Assembly (NCBI GenBank): GCA_003023725.1
Contig: PXYT01000008.1
Coordinates: forward strand, 22,752 to 86,751
Reading direction: 5' to 3'
Origin: Sulfobacillus benefaciens
GTDB lineage: Bacteria; Bacillota; Sulfobacillia; Sulfobacillales; Sulfobacillaceae
Length of the DNA stretch: 64,000 bases
The notes beneath the pieces were generated by a model, which saw only the letters and a program-made list of their open reading frames with translations, did no database searches and had not been told where the DNA came from. Shown here in pieces: positions 36,373 to 45,837 of the stretch. The stretch's first letter is position 1, and each line of letters opens with the position of its first letter. Position numbers and translations under genes: made by a program.

Positions 36373-37386
36373 TTATATATCGAGAACGATTTTGCCGAAC
36401 AACCTCTGAGATTCCATGTGAATGTGCGCATCCCTGGCCTCTTGAAGGGGAAATGTCTTGTCGATTTCCGGAACAAGGGTCCCGCGAGCAAACAAAGTCA
36501 GAATTCTCGGCAAAATAGCCGATGACCCCATGTATGCTCCCAACATGGTCAAACGTCGGCGAAAGAACTGGCCCAGTTCCATTTGAATTTTTCCTCCGGC
36601 GGTACTGCCCACAGAAATGACGGTGCCTCCCCGGCGCACCATGTCTAGAGACTGCATAAAGCTTATCTGTCCGAGAGAATCCACGACAATGTCACAGCCT
36701 TTTGACCCGGTCATGTTCAGAATATCGGGAGTCAGAAGAGCCTTACCGTCCCAGACAATGACATCCGATGCTCCAACCTGCTTTAGCCGTTCAACAAAGG
36801 CGTTTGAGCGGACGATAGCCAAAATGCGCATCCCTCTAATCCGCGCCAGCTGAATTGTTGCCAGTCCCACTCCTCCATTGGCGCCCCACACCACTATCGT
36901 TTGTCCGGACACAGCCTGCGCACGCGTAAGGAAATCTTCCGCCGTCACGAAGGGGATACCAATCGAAGCTGCCTCAATAAAGGTCAGACCACTGGGCATG
37001 GGTACCACGTTTTGCACAGGTACGACAATCTGTTCAGCATACGTTCCGTCCAGAATGCGGTAGTGAGGACAGCTGTTTTGCTGACCCGATAGACAAAAGA
37101 CACAACGTCCGCAACTGACCCCAGGACTGATGACAACCTTTTGACCCACCGCGTAGTCTCGCGCGCCCGGACCCAGAGCATCAATTTCTCCCGCTCCGTC
37201 CGAACCCGGAATTAGCGGCTCGGAAAAAGCACCAAAGGCTCCTTGACGAACCCAGATATCCCGGTGGTTGACTCCTGCAGCACGTAAGCGGACCCGCACT
37301 TCTCCTGGTCCCGGTTCGGGATTGGAAACCTCTTCATAGACGAGGACCGAGGGGTCCCCCGGTTGATGAATTCGTATAGCATGCAC
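36373..37386 (-). CDS. Zinc-type alcohol dehydrogenase / quinone oxidoreductase family
   Basis: A 337-residue medium-chain dehydrogenase. The GroES-like half has AAGVNHRDIWVRQG and the structural-zinc cluster CGRCVFCLSGQQNSC; the Rossmann half has VWGANGGVGLATIQLAR. The catalytic-zinc cysteine near residue 40 is replaced by the NHRD motif, typical of the quinone-reductase-like subgroup that still keeps a structural zinc. GTG at 37386 follows GGGAGG at eight bases. The substrate is unknown. It appears to be alone. Confidence 0.88.
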   Translation of the reverse strand: MHAIRIHQPGDPSVLVYEEVSNPEPGPGEVRVRLRAAGVNHRDIWVRQGAFGAFSEPLIPGSDGAGEIDALGPGARDYAVGQKVVISPGVSCGRCVFCLSGQQNSCPHYRILDGTYAEQIVVPVQNVVPMPSGLTFIEAASIGIPFVTAEDFLTRAQAVSGQTIVVWGANGGVGLATIQLARIRGMRILAIVRSNAFVERLKQVGASDVIVWDGKALLTPDILNMTGSKGCDIVVDSLGQISFMQSLDMVRRGGTVISVGSTAGGKIQMELGQFFRRRLTMLGAYMGSSAILPRILTLFARGTLVPEIDKTFPLQEARDAHIHMESQRLFGKIVLDI

Positions 37387-37455
37387 GATATTATCCTCCC
37401 AATTTGTCTATCATCCCTTGATTGGCCCGTCATCTGCCCTCAGGATGTCTCAACG

Positions 37456-38832
37456 CTACGACCGGTATTGTGCCGGTTTTAACGACCACGCAAGTCGCCG
37501 GGTTTCCTGCCACAAACGATACGGCTGAAAGTTCGGTGGAAAAATGGGCCAATCCCAGTGCAGCTGGTCGGGCTCTTTAACATAGTCCAAAAATGTCAGC
37601 GGCAATGGAGGAAATTCGTCCACCGGCCTCTTCAGCGCCTGACTTAAATGAAATATCGCCGAAAAAGCCCAGTTTTCGATGCTCTCAGACCCTCTTCCCA
37701 CAGCCCGAGGCAGACATCCTGATGCACGCACCTGCCGGATAATTTCCCGTGCCCCCGATTCCACCGTATCGATACTCTCCGGATGAGCAGCATAGGCATG
37801 CAACAGATGACCATATCCCCAGCCCTGAGGTGCTCTCACCCGGGGTAGTTCTTGCCCTGGGGTTGTCCCGATCAAAAGTAACGCCAACGCCACCACCTCG
37901 TCCGCGGCACTGAAATTTTCACCACGGATAGTGGTCGGTCCCAAGCCATTTTGGGATAGATTTTCCAACAACTCGGACGGGTCCCCTAAATGGGGGGAAC
38001 TCAGGGGCTTTAGCCGTGAACTGAGTTCGACCACATCCACCCACTCAACATGGGGAACGCTGGCAATCCGGCGAATATAGCTACGGAAACTCTCGAACGC
38101 TTCCTTACGATCTTGCCGACTGCGCAAGGGAGCCTTGCGCAGTGTTGCCGTGGTGGCGCCGAACTCAAAGTTGACCGCATCCCAAAACTTTGTTGTCACC
38201 AGCTCCGTAGGATGAACCATCACCATGAAGGCATCCCCTGTAGACAGTTTTGAAGATGCTTGCTCCACCATGGTCACGGCGTCATCCATGTTATCCGGCA
38301 GTTTCATGGCAAAAGGCCTGGGATTCAGCACAGGAACTGACCAATGTACGATGTCCTCAATCCACAAAGGCTGCGTCGAGGTGGCAATATAACTGTTCCA
38401 GCTGTCGCTGAAAAAAACCGGCATATCCAGATGAACCAGGGCTGTTATCGCCTGAGGGACCCAGTTCCCACCCGGTTGAGTAAAATAACGGGGAGCTTTA
38501 ATCAGTTTTGCCACCACATCGACGCCCACACTCTCTCGTTCTATGAACCGCTTCACTCCTTGTTCATAGTCCATCTCCGCTAATTCTTCCGCCAGTGTGG
38601 GGTGTTCACTGTGAGTGGTAGAATGGAAGCCCAGAGAATTTTTTGTCGCCAGTCGCTGCAATATCTTCTGATGTTGACGATCATGCAAACTTTGCGCTTT
38701 CTTTCCGACAATGCCGTAACTGGCAGGAATGCGGAATTCATCCATGACATCAAGAATGAATTCCAGAGCATCGTCAGACTCCTGAGTGACAAAATCTTCA
38801 ATATCGAAACGGATTAACCCGTACACCGTCAT
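37456..38832 (-). CDS. Polysaccharide deacetylase-like protein with C-terminal extension
   Basis: A 458-residue protein. Residues ~1-260 follow the NodB/glycoside-deacetylase fold: RFDIEDFV supplies an acidic pair, LGFHSTTHSEHP the HxxxH-type metal histidines, and VMVHPTELVTTKFWD the last histidine strand. Residues ~280-450 are an unassigned helical region rich in Trp and Pro. The ATG at 38832 overlaps the stop of the upstream glycosyltransferase, so the two are coupled, suggesting they act on the same glycan. No signal peptide is seen. The assignment rests on motifs only. Confidence 0.6.
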   Translation of the reverse strand: MTVYGLIRFDIEDFVTQESDDALEFILDVMDEFRIPASYGIVGKKAQSLHDRQHQKILQRLATKNSLGFHSTTHSEHPTLAEELAEMDYEQGVKRFIERESVGVDVVAKLIKAPRYFTQPGGNWVPQAITALVHLDMPVFFSDSWNSYIATSTQPLWIEDIVHWSVPVLNPRPFAMKLPDNMDDAVTMVEQASSKLSTGDAFMVMVHPTELVTTKFWDAVNFEFGATTATLRKAPLRSRQDRKEAFESFRSYIRRIASVPHVEWVDVVELSSRLKPLSSPHLGDPSELLENLSQNGLGPTTIRGENFSAADEVVALALLLIGTTPGQELPRVRAPQGWGYGHLLHAYAAHPESIDTVESGAREIIRQVRASGCLPRAVGRGSESIENWAFSAIFHLSQALKRPVDEFPPLPLTFLDYVKEPDQLHWDWPIFPPNFQPYRLWQETRRLAWSLKPAQYRS

Positions 38833-39836
38833 AGCCCGCATCCCCGTGAACAGAGCGACCACGCCATCCGGCGGTATATAGCTGCATAAGCCTGGGCCTC
38901 ATGACTTGGCAAATGTCTGGAAAGAATCCGCATTCGAGCATTGCGACGAATGCGCTCGGATTGCTCCGGATTTTCCATCACGAACCGAAAAGCCTCCACC
39001 AAGCCCTCAGTGTCATCAAACAAGAAACCGGTATTACCATGCTCGATAAGATACCGGTTGCCATGGATATTGGTGGCCACGACCAGTGCCTGACTGCTCA
39101 TAGCCTCCATGAGTGCATTGGATACCCCTTCGATCCGGCTGGAGTTGAGCACAATGGTCGCTCGCTGATACCATTCCCTCATGGAATCCTTGGGTATTTC
39201 TCCGACAATGTGAACCCATGGTTTACCCTTGGATGCCTGAATCACCCGTTCCCATTCTTCAAAATCCCTAACAGGGCCCAGGACGGCTAACTGAAAATCA
39301 TATGCCAGACGGCTTCGCGCCGTCTCGACTAGATCAATGGCCCATGCGCTGCGTTTCACAGGCCGAACACCTCCTGCGATCACCACCAGCGGCGGCCACT
39401 CCCGCGTGTGAGGAGAATCGGCCGGATAGAATAGGGTTTCATCGACCGACGGTCCAATCACCTCCACGATATCGTCCCATTCAGGGGCATCGGCCAGAAG
39501 ACGTTTTTTGGCATTAGGCGTAAAAACCACCTGATGCTGAAGAGGAGACAGCGCACGGCGGATGGGTTGCGGATTTTTAGCCCAGTCCCCCCATAAATCC
39601 GTGCCGGTCCACGTTACTACGATCTTCTGAGGATCGATATTGTGTTCTAGCAACCGCTTCCCAACGTGAACGGCATTCCATGCATGATAGACATCATATC
39701 CCTGCATCCGGGAATGAAATTTCTCTACGTGCGTTTCTATCCCCAGCCGGGAAAGACCGGTTTTGAGGCGTTCTGCCGAAACAAAATTTCCACCCGTGAT
39801 TGGAGTATCGGGTGGCACAACCAAAACAACCTTCAT
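38829..39836 (-). CDS. Glycosyltransferase, GT-B fold (family 4-like)
   Basis: A 335-residue GT-B enzyme. The N-terminus MKVVLVVPPDTPITGGNFVSA is the acceptor-domain start; the donor-binding half has VIAGGVRPVKRSAWAIDLV, VHIVGEIPKDSMREWYQRA and the EX7E motif region SRIEGVSNALMEAMSSQALV. Donor and acceptor are unknown. It overlaps the deacetylase-like gene by four bases and starts 26 bases after the csaA stop, forming a three-gene unit. Confidence 0.85.
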   Translation of the reverse strand: MKVVLVVPPDTPITGGNFVSAERLKTGLSRLGIETHVEKFHSRMQGYDVYHAWNAVHVGKRLLEHNIDPQKIVVTWTGTDLWGDWAKNPQPIRRALSPLQHQVVFTPNAKKRLLADAPEWDDIVEVIGPSVDETLFYPADSPHTREWPPLVVIAGGVRPVKRSAWAIDLVETARSRLAYDFQLAVLGPVRDFEEWERVIQASKGKPWVHIVGEIPKDSMREWYQRATIVLNSSRIEGVSNALMEAMSSQALVVATNIHGNRYLIEHGNTGFLFDDTEGLVEAFRFVMENPEQSERIRRNARMRILSRHLPSHEAQAYAAIYRRMAWSLCSRGCGL

Positions 39837-39862
39837 CGCGTCTCTCAGTCCTTTCCTGTCTG

Positions 39863-40165
39863 CTACCCGATCGCCGTCCCATTCGGTACCGGGCTCTCAA
39901 CGCTCAAGAGAACCACATCCGTCTCACTCATCATCGCTCCCAAAATCAAAACCTCCGATCGGACGCCAGCCACTTTTTTGGGCGGAAGATTGAGTACTGC
40001 CACGATTTGCCTTCCTATCAAGTCATCCGGCTGATAACGCTCCGTCAATTGGGCAGAAGAGTCCTTCATGCCGAAGGGGCCAAAATCAACGGTAATAAAA
40101 TATGCAGGCTTTTTCGCTTTGGGATTGGGCACGGCACGACGAATCGTTCCTACATATAAACCCAC
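39863..40165 (-). CDS. csaA: CsaA-like tRNA-binding domain protein
   Basis: A protein of at least 100 residues consisting of one EMAP/OB-fold tRNA-binding domain: KKPAYFITVDFGPFGMKDSS, IGRQIVAVLNLPPKKVAGV and the end SPVPNGTAIG are clear CsaA markers. CsaA is described as a chaperone-like tRNA-binding dimer in Bacillus. The GTG at 40165 has no ribosome binding site, and the in-frame codons before it (ISADQFFQV) match the usual N-terminus, so the real start is probably upstream, about 40207, at a non-standard codon after GGGAG. Confidence 0.8.
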   Translation of the reverse strand: MGLYVGTIRRAVPNPKAKKPAYFITVDFGPFGMKDSSAQLTERYQPDDLIGRQIVAVLNLPPKKVAGVRSEVLILGAMMSETDVVLLSVESPVPNGTAIG

Positions 40166-40268
40166 CTGGAAAAATTGATCGGCAGAAATTGTCTCTAACT
40201 CTTCGATGACCCATCACTCCCATAGCATATTACTTTTTCCACAGCATCACCATCTTTATGTGTTCTCC

Positions 40269-41510
40269 TTATATGTTCCATTGAACCTCCCGGGGGAAGT
40301 AAATCCGCCGGACAGCCTGCCGTTCTCTGGCGATCGCATTGACTGGCTTGGAGAGCCTGGACATCTCAATGAGCCGTTTACCGTCATCATCCCATAAAAA
40401 TAGTGCACTGTCTTTGTCTTTATCGTCCTCGGCTCCTAAGTAATAATCATAATAAACTGTACCAGTTTCGTCGACGGCTAGGTAATATGCCGGGTCATAA
40501 CCCTGGCTCTTGACCTTCACGCTCATTTTTTCATAGAAGTCCGGATCTTGATCAGGATACTCCATATAGGTGAACAGACGACGGTCCAAAAACCGGCAAC
40601 ACAGATCTCTCAAGATCGGATCCGGGCTATGTTGCCAGACATTGAACGCATTAAATAAGACAGTGTCGTCCAGCGCAAAATAACTTTCCAGATCGAGCGC
40701 TCCCAAGAACAGCCCGTTTAGAGCAGGATGCGTCATTTCGGGGCCTTGGCCCTGTGCCACTAAATCCTTGACGCGCTTGAGAATTGCCTTCAAAATTACC
40801 TCTGCTGAACGGGAAACAGGATGAAAATACACTTGCCAGTACATGAAATATCGAGCCAACAAATAGGCCTCAACTGTGTGAAGGCCTGAGCGTTTCACAA
40901 CAATTCTTCCGTCCAGGGGCCTCATGACACGAATGATGCGCGCCAAGTCAAATTTTCCGTAATCCACACCTGTGGACACGGAGTCTCGCATGAGATAGTC
41001 CAGGCGGTCGGCATCCAATTGACCGCTAACTAGGGAAACCACAAGCTTTTGAGGGTGTGTCTTGTTGATCACCGCAGCAACGTCAAAAGGGAACTGTTGC
41101 TGAAATTGTTTCAACACTTGATGAACTTCTGTCGAAGGGTTGAGAATGATGCGTTCGGTCCATACTTCGTGCCGTAGGCCAATAACCTTTTCCAGCGCAT
41201 GGGAAAAGGGTGCATGCCCGATATCGTGTAAAAGCCCCGCGGCCATTACGAGCTGGTTATATTCAAGAGGCCATTCATAGGCATTGCGGGAAAACGCTTG
41301 AACAATTTGGCGGATGACTTCGTACACACCGAGGGAATGAGAAAAGCGACTGTGTTCCCCTCCCGGGTACGTGACATACGAAGTGCCCAGCTGCCGGATG
41401 CGTCTTAACCGCTGCATTTCCCTGGTGTTAATCAAATCCCATATCAATGAGTCATTGACGTAGATATAGCCGTGTACCGGATCTTTAAATACCTTCTCCT
41501 CATTGAGCAC
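40269..41510 (-). CDS. HD-superfamily phosphohydrolase (YwfO/dGTPase-like)
   Basis: A 413-residue protein. It starts MLNEEKVFKDPVHGYIYV and has the HD-domain metal set: GGEHSRFSHSLGVYEV, LLHDIGHAPFSHALE and QLDADRLDYLMRDSVSTGV, as in dNTP triphosphohydrolases and YwfO. The C-terminal ~150 residues are family-specific. The GTG at 41510 has AAAGGGGG seven bases before it; an ATG at 41534 adds eight residues. It is a single gene. Confidence 0.88.
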   Translation of the reverse strand: MLNEEKVFKDPVHGYIYVNDSLIWDLINTREMQRLRRIRQLGTSYVTYPGGEHSRFSHSLGVYEVIRQIVQAFSRNAYEWPLEYNQLVMAAGLLHDIGHAPFSHALEKVIGLRHEVWTERIILNPSTEVHQVLKQFQQQFPFDVAAVINKTHPQKLVVSLVSGQLDADRLDYLMRDSVSTGVDYGKFDLARIIRVMRPLDGRIVVKRSGLHTVEAYLLARYFMYWQVYFHPVSRSAEVILKAILKRVKDLVAQGQGPEMTHPALNGLFLGALDLESYFALDDTVLFNAFNVWQHSPDPILRDLCCRFLDRRLFTYMEYPDQDPDFYEKMSVKVKSQGYDPAYYLAVDETGTVYYDYYLGAEDDKDKDSALFLWDDDGKRLIEMSRLSKPVNAIARERQAVRRIYFPREVQWNI

Positions 41511-41572
41511 CCAAAGGCCCCCTTTCTCCCGCATAGTGAAAGCGAACCCTTCTTCCCCTCACTTGCCGTTCC

Positions 41573-41806
41573 TTATTTTTTTCTCCACTGATGAATCGCC
41601 ACAGCAATCGACATCCCGAGACCCAGTAATATCAGCAAGGCTCCAGCATCGCCCAAGAACCTCGACCATCCCTGCGCCACAATGTTCGCCACTCCCATGA
41701 ATATGAGTCCGAGTGCAATGACCATGGACGAACGCGCCATTTTCCCGGCTGCACCTAGTCCGATGCCCACAACCCCAAGAATGACCTCCAACCAGCCAGC
41801 ATTCAT
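41573..41806 (-). CDS. Small membrane protein, 77 residues
   Basis: A hydrophobic protein with three probable membrane segments (WLEVILGVVGIGLGAAG, MVIALGLIFMGVANIVA, ALLILLGLGMSIAVAIH) and a basic C-terminal tail. No family recognised. ATG at 41806 follows GGGGAGG at six bases, which is strong support. It lies upstream of the HD phosphohydrolase on the same strand with a 62-base gap. The stretch 41807-42167 shows nothing further except the leader of the next gene. Confidence 0.65.
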   Translation of the reverse strand: MNAGWLEVILGVVGIGLGAAGKMARSSMVIALGLIFMGVANIVAQGWSRFLGDAGALLILLGLGMSIAVAIHQWRKK

Positions 41807-42167
41807 AGTCCACCTCCCCTCTCCATGCATCAACAGCCGTAGATGCCACACCCGGCTGTTGTCTCCACGAGCTTGCCATCCAGCCCTCGCGCGGACATTG
41901 TCCTATTCAACAAGCATGCCTATGGTCGCTCCGAGCTACCCGTAAAGATCTTCTTTTCCGCTTATTTCTTTCCGAGCCCTTTACACCGTCGCTCTCTCGC
42001 ACAAACGTCCACTCCGCCATAACAGCTGGCCGCAACTTGTACCTCTCCTTGGGTCTATTCTACGAAATTTTTCGCTTCATTAGGAAAACATTAACGGTTA
42101 TCGCTCTTCACACCCTCTAAACGCATGCCACATATCATGAGCGTGATTCCTCAAGGAGCGTGATAGA

Positions 42168-43394
42168 ATGCATAGGCCATATCTGACGACTTTCCATTCC
42201 CCCCGCCGCGCGTGGATTCTTCGCCGCCTGCTGTTGTGGGTTTTGGCTATCGGTCCCGGCGTTTTGGGCATGGTCGCCGATAACGATGCCGGAGGAATGC
42301 TTTCTTATCTTGTTACCGGGTCACAAAACCATTTGCAGTGGTTTTTGCCGGCTCTCGTGTTTATGGCGCCTCTAACCTATCTGATTCAGGAAGTCGCGCT
42401 GCGGGTGGCCGTAGTCACACGCCTTCCGTACAGTCAAATTATGGCCCGAAAGTTTGGTCAAACCATCGCCAGGTTAAACGCCGTCATTCTCCACCTGCTC
42501 AACACGACCATTCTTGTCACCGAATTTATTGGTATGACATCCGCCTTGACGTTGTTGGGTTTTCCTTGGACATTAGCTTTGGCCCTTTCTCTGAGCCTGG
42601 TTTTGGGAGCCACTTCGTTTCATCGCTACCAGCAAATGGAACGCTTATTGTTGGTACTGGCCACAGCAAATCTGGCCTTCATCCCTTCCCTTCTTACTAT
42701 ACATCCCCATATTCACACATGGGGTAGCGCGTTTTCCGGTTCCTTTAGCGGACATATCCCCTTTTTATTATTGTCTTTAGCGGGAAACGCAGTGGCTCCG
42801 TGGATGATTTTCTGGCAACAAAATGCAGTATGGGCAGGGAATATACAAACTCTGGACTTTGGCCGCAAGGACATTCGAATGGGAGTCGCCGTGCAGATCG
42901 TCATGGCCACGATCGTTATGTTCATCGGGGCTCTGGCCGCCCATACCGTGATTCACGGACGCAACCCGCTATTATGGTTAAGAGCCAATGGAGGGGTCAC
43001 GGCTGCCGGATTCTTTGCGATTGGTCTTTTTGACGCAGGCTTTCTCGCGGCCTCCACCATTTCCGTATCCTCTGCCTGGATGGTGCAGGAAGCGTTTGGG
43101 AAAATTCATGACCGGCACCAAAGTCCCACCCAAGGGCCATTAGCATGGCTGCATACGACGAGTGTCTCCGCGGCCGCTCTCATCGTGCTGCTACCCCATC
43201 TGTCCTCCGCCGCCATGGCCTTGTGGGCCCAAGCCTTGGGGGCGCTCTGGATGCCCGTCAGTTTAACGATGCTCGGACTGATCGCCTCAGATCGCCGCAT
43301 CATGGGATCCATGGTCATTCGCCGTCGCCGCTACCTTTTGGCACTCGCGATTCTGATCTTTGTAGTGCTGGCGGGTTGCACCTTTCTCATCTAA
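42168..43394 (+). CDS. Nramp-related divalent metal transporter
   Basis: A 408-residue membrane protein with about eleven hydrophobic segments. In the first segment the Nramp metal motif DPGN is replaced (IGPGVLGMVADNDAGGMLSY): the aspartate is kept but the asparagine is glycine. Segment six has GNAVAPWMIFWQQNAVW. Such changes are described for the Nramp-related magnesium transporter branch, so Mg or Mn is more likely than Fe; this is inference. AAGGAG precedes the ATG. Two copies of GAGCGTGAT (42138 and 42156) lie in the leader. Confidence 0.8.
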   Translation: MHRPYLTTFHSPRRAWILRRLLLWVLAIGPGVLGMVADNDAGGMLSYLVTGSQNHLQWFLPALVFMAPLTYLIQEVALRVAVVTRLPYSQIMARKFGQTIARLNAVILHLLNTTILVTEFIGMTSALTLLGFPWTLALALSLSLVLGATSFHRYQQMERLLLVLATANLAFIPSLLTIHPHIHTWGSAFSGSFSGHIPFLLLSLAGNAVAPWMIFWQQNAVWAGNIQTLDFGRKDIRMGVAVQIVMATIVMFIGALAAHTVIHGRNPLLWLRANGGVTAAGFFAIGLFDAGFLAASTISVSSAWMVQEAFGKIHDRHQSPTQGPLAWLHTTSVSAAALIVLLPHLSSAAMALWAQALGALWMPVSLTMLGLIASDRRIMGSMVIRRRRYLLALAILIFVVLAGCTFLI

Positions 43395-43500
43395 TCTCCT
43401 TCCGGTTCCCCAGTCCCCGCTTCATTTCCGTAAGGAGCGTTTTTCGCTATGATAATGGAGACGACGTCGGTATTTTACACCGAAGACAGGAGAGGATGAT

Positions 43501-44913
43501 ATGGAACCGACCGAGCGGGACACGGCATTGTCCTATTACAAGGACCATCAGCAAGAGTACCTCAGGGAGCTGACAGAGTTTTTACAGATTCCCAGTATCT
43601 CCGCCATACCCAGCCATCAGGCCGACGTTCGCCGCGCTGCCGAATGGCTGGCCAAAAGACTGAAACAAGCCGGCGTGCCGCGGGTGCGAGTCGATGACAC
43701 ACAAGGCCATCCCATTGTATTCGGGGAAGCGATCACCGACCGGACAAAACCCACTGTTTTAGTTTATGGACACTACGATGTTCAACCGGTAGACCCCCTG
43801 GAACAGTGGACTCACCCTCCATTTTCTCCCACCGTCATTGACAACATCCTCTATGCGCGAGGGGCGAGCGACGACAAGGGACAGCTTTACATGCAGCTCA
43901 TTGCTGCCGAATCCTGGCTAAAGACGGCAGGCCTTCCCATCAACCTAAAATTTTTGTTCGAAGGTGAAGAAGAGATTGGCAGCGTGCATCTCTCTCAATA
44001 CATCACAGACCATCAACAAGACCTCAAGGCCGATTTGGCAGTCATTTCCGACACCCCCATGTTCGCCGCAGGTGTTCCTGCAGTGTGTTACGGGCTAAGG
44101 GGGTTGGCGACTGTTGATATCGAGATTAGTGGCCCACGCCAAGATCTCCACTCCGGTGTCTTCGGAGGAGCCGTGGCCAATCCCGCCCATGTGCTGGCCT
44201 CAATAATCGCCGCCATGCACGATGAACACGGCCGGGTAAGCATCCCGGAATTTTATGATGGCGTGGACCCCTTAAGTGAAGAGGACCACAGGAACTTTTC
44301 GTTACTGCCGTTTGATGAACAGGAATTTTTGCAACAAACAGGGTCTCCCCGGTTATTTGGGGAAAAAGGCTATACGACACTCGAACGCGTCTGGACTCGG
44401 CCGACTTTGGAGGTCAACGGAATGTGGTCAGGCTTCATTGGCGAAGGCAGAAAAACGATTATCCCCCACAAAGCGCATGCCAAGATATCCTGCCGACTTG
44501 TTCCCCATCAAAATCCGTCCGCAGTTTTAGACAATGTCATCCAGTTTATCCGAAACCGCTGCCCTGACACCGTGGAACTCCGTATCGAGCGCGGAGAAGC
44601 CGACCCCGGCACCCTCACGCCCTTAAACCACTTTGCAACGCAAGCAGCGGTTAAAGCGATTGAGGACATTTATCACCAGAAAGCCGCTTTTATCCGCATG
44701 GGTGGATCCATTCCGGTTGTCGTCACTTTTGATCAGGTGCTCGGCATTCCTACCCTGCTGCTGGGATTTGCTTTGCCCGACGAAAATTTTCACGCTCCCA
44801 ACGAACACTTTCATTTGGAAAATTTCGATAAAGGTGCGCGGACCATTGCCACTCTCTGGAGCCTGTTGGAAAATATGGATGGACAAGGAGGAACCGCCGA
44901 TGTCAATTCCTGA
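43501..44913 (+). CDS. M20 family dipeptidase
   Basis: A 470-residue zinc peptidase of the M20 (carnosinase/dipeptidase) type. Metal ligands and catalytic residues are in LVYGHYDVQPVDP, ARGASDDKGQL, LFEGEEEIGS and DLAVISDTP; the dimerisation lid is at about residues 200-320 (GPRQDLHSGVFGGAVANP). The end NEHFHLENFDKGARTIA holds the last histidine. AGGAGAGG precedes the ATG. It overlaps cysE by 14 bases. Confidence 0.92.
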   Translation: MEPTERDTALSYYKDHQQEYLRELTEFLQIPSISAIPSHQADVRRAAEWLAKRLKQAGVPRVRVDDTQGHPIVFGEAITDRTKPTVLVYGHYDVQPVDPLEQWTHPPFSPTVIDNILYARGASDDKGQLYMQLIAAESWLKTAGLPINLKFLFEGEEEIGSVHLSQYITDHQQDLKADLAVISDTPMFAAGVPAVCYGLRGLATVDIEISGPRQDLHSGVFGGAVANPAHVLASIIAAMHDEHGRVSIPEFYDGVDPLSEEDHRNFSLLPFDEQEFLQQTGSPRLFGEKGYTTLERVWTRPTLEVNGMWSGFIGEGRKTIIPHKAHAKISCRLVPHQNPSAVLDNVIQFIRNRCPDTVELRIERGEADPGTLTPLNHFATQAAVKAIEDIYHQKAAFIRMGGSIPVVVTFDQVLGIPTLLLGFALPDENFHAPNEHFHLENFDKGARTIATLWSLLENMDGQGGTADVNS

Positions 44914-45808
44914 ATTCAACATTGAGAAGCTGTCCCAGATTGTCCGCGAACTGTCTCACTTTGATGTTCCGGCTTCAGCGAATCTGGTCCAGGCAACCCC
45001 TACCACCCGGAGAGCCACTGAACAGCTTATTCGGCGTCTGGAGAGCTTGTTGTTTCCCTTCGAACACCCATGGGAGGAAGCGGTGGAAGCTCAGGGTACC
45101 GCGGCCCGTATCGAATTATTGGGGCGAATCGTATGGGATCTCGCCCACCAGATTCACCGCGGCCAGCCGCACGACTGCGCCGAAAACCCGTGCCAGATAT
45201 TATGCCAGGCTTTTACCACGGCCCTGGAATTCAGTCGCCGTCTTCCCGCCTTGCAATCCCTCTTGTACAAGGACGTGGAGGCGACCTATCAAGGTGACCC
45301 GGCTGCCAGAAACCATTCAGAAGTCATATCCACTTATCCGGGCTTTTATGCGATCATGGTATACAGGTTAGCGCACGAGCTCTTTCTGCTAGAAGTCCCT
45401 TTATTGCCCCGGTTGATGACGGAGATAGCTCACAGCCAGACCGGAATTGACATTCATCCGGGAGCCCATATTGGATCCAGTTTCTTTATCGATCACGGCA
45501 CAGGCGTCGTCATTGGCGAGACCGCCCGCGTGGGAAACCAAGTCACGCTATATCAAGGGGTGACCCTGGGCGCGCTGAATTTTCCCCGGGATGTGCAGGG
45601 CCAAATCATACGCGGTCAGAAGAGACATCCCACCATTGGAGACCGGGTGGTGATATATTCGGGCGCGACGATTTTAGGGGGCAATACCGAAATCGGTGCA
45701 GGAAGTGTGATAGGAGGAAATGTCTGGCTCACGGAAAGTGTGCCAGAAAATTCCCGAGTCATCAACCAGCCCCAAATTGATGTCAAAGCAGTCACGGGAA
45801 ATAAGTGA
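44900..45808 (+). CDS. cysE: Serine O-acetyltransferase
   Basis: A 302-residue enzyme making O-acetylserine for cysteine synthesis. The helical N-terminal domain covers residues ~1-180; the left-handed beta-helix follows with hexapeptide repeats (GIDIHPGAHIGSSFFIDHGT then GVVIGETARVG, VTLYQGVTLGA, HPTIGDRVVIYSGATILGG). The substrate Asp/His in FFIDHGTG is kept. It is longer than the 220-residue Bacillus form and resembles the EpsC/SatA type. AAGGAGG precedes the ATG inside the end of the peptidase gene. Confidence 0.93.
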   Translation: MSIPEFNIEKLSQIVRELSHFDVPASANLVQATPTTRRATEQLIRRLESLLFPFEHPWEEAVEAQGTAARIELLGRIVWDLAHQIHRGQPHDCAENPCQILCQAFTTALEFSRRLPALQSLLYKDVEATYQGDPAARNHSEVISTYPGFYAIMVYRLAHELFLLEVPLLPRLMTEIAHSQTGIDIHPGAHIGSSFFIDHGTGVVIGETARVGNQVTLYQGVTLGALNFPRDVQGQIIRGQKRHPTIGDRVVIYSGATILGGNTEIGAGSVIGGNVWLTESVPENSRVINQPQIDVKAVTGNK

Positions 45809-45837
45809 CTGCAAAAGAGACGAAAGGAACTTTTTCG

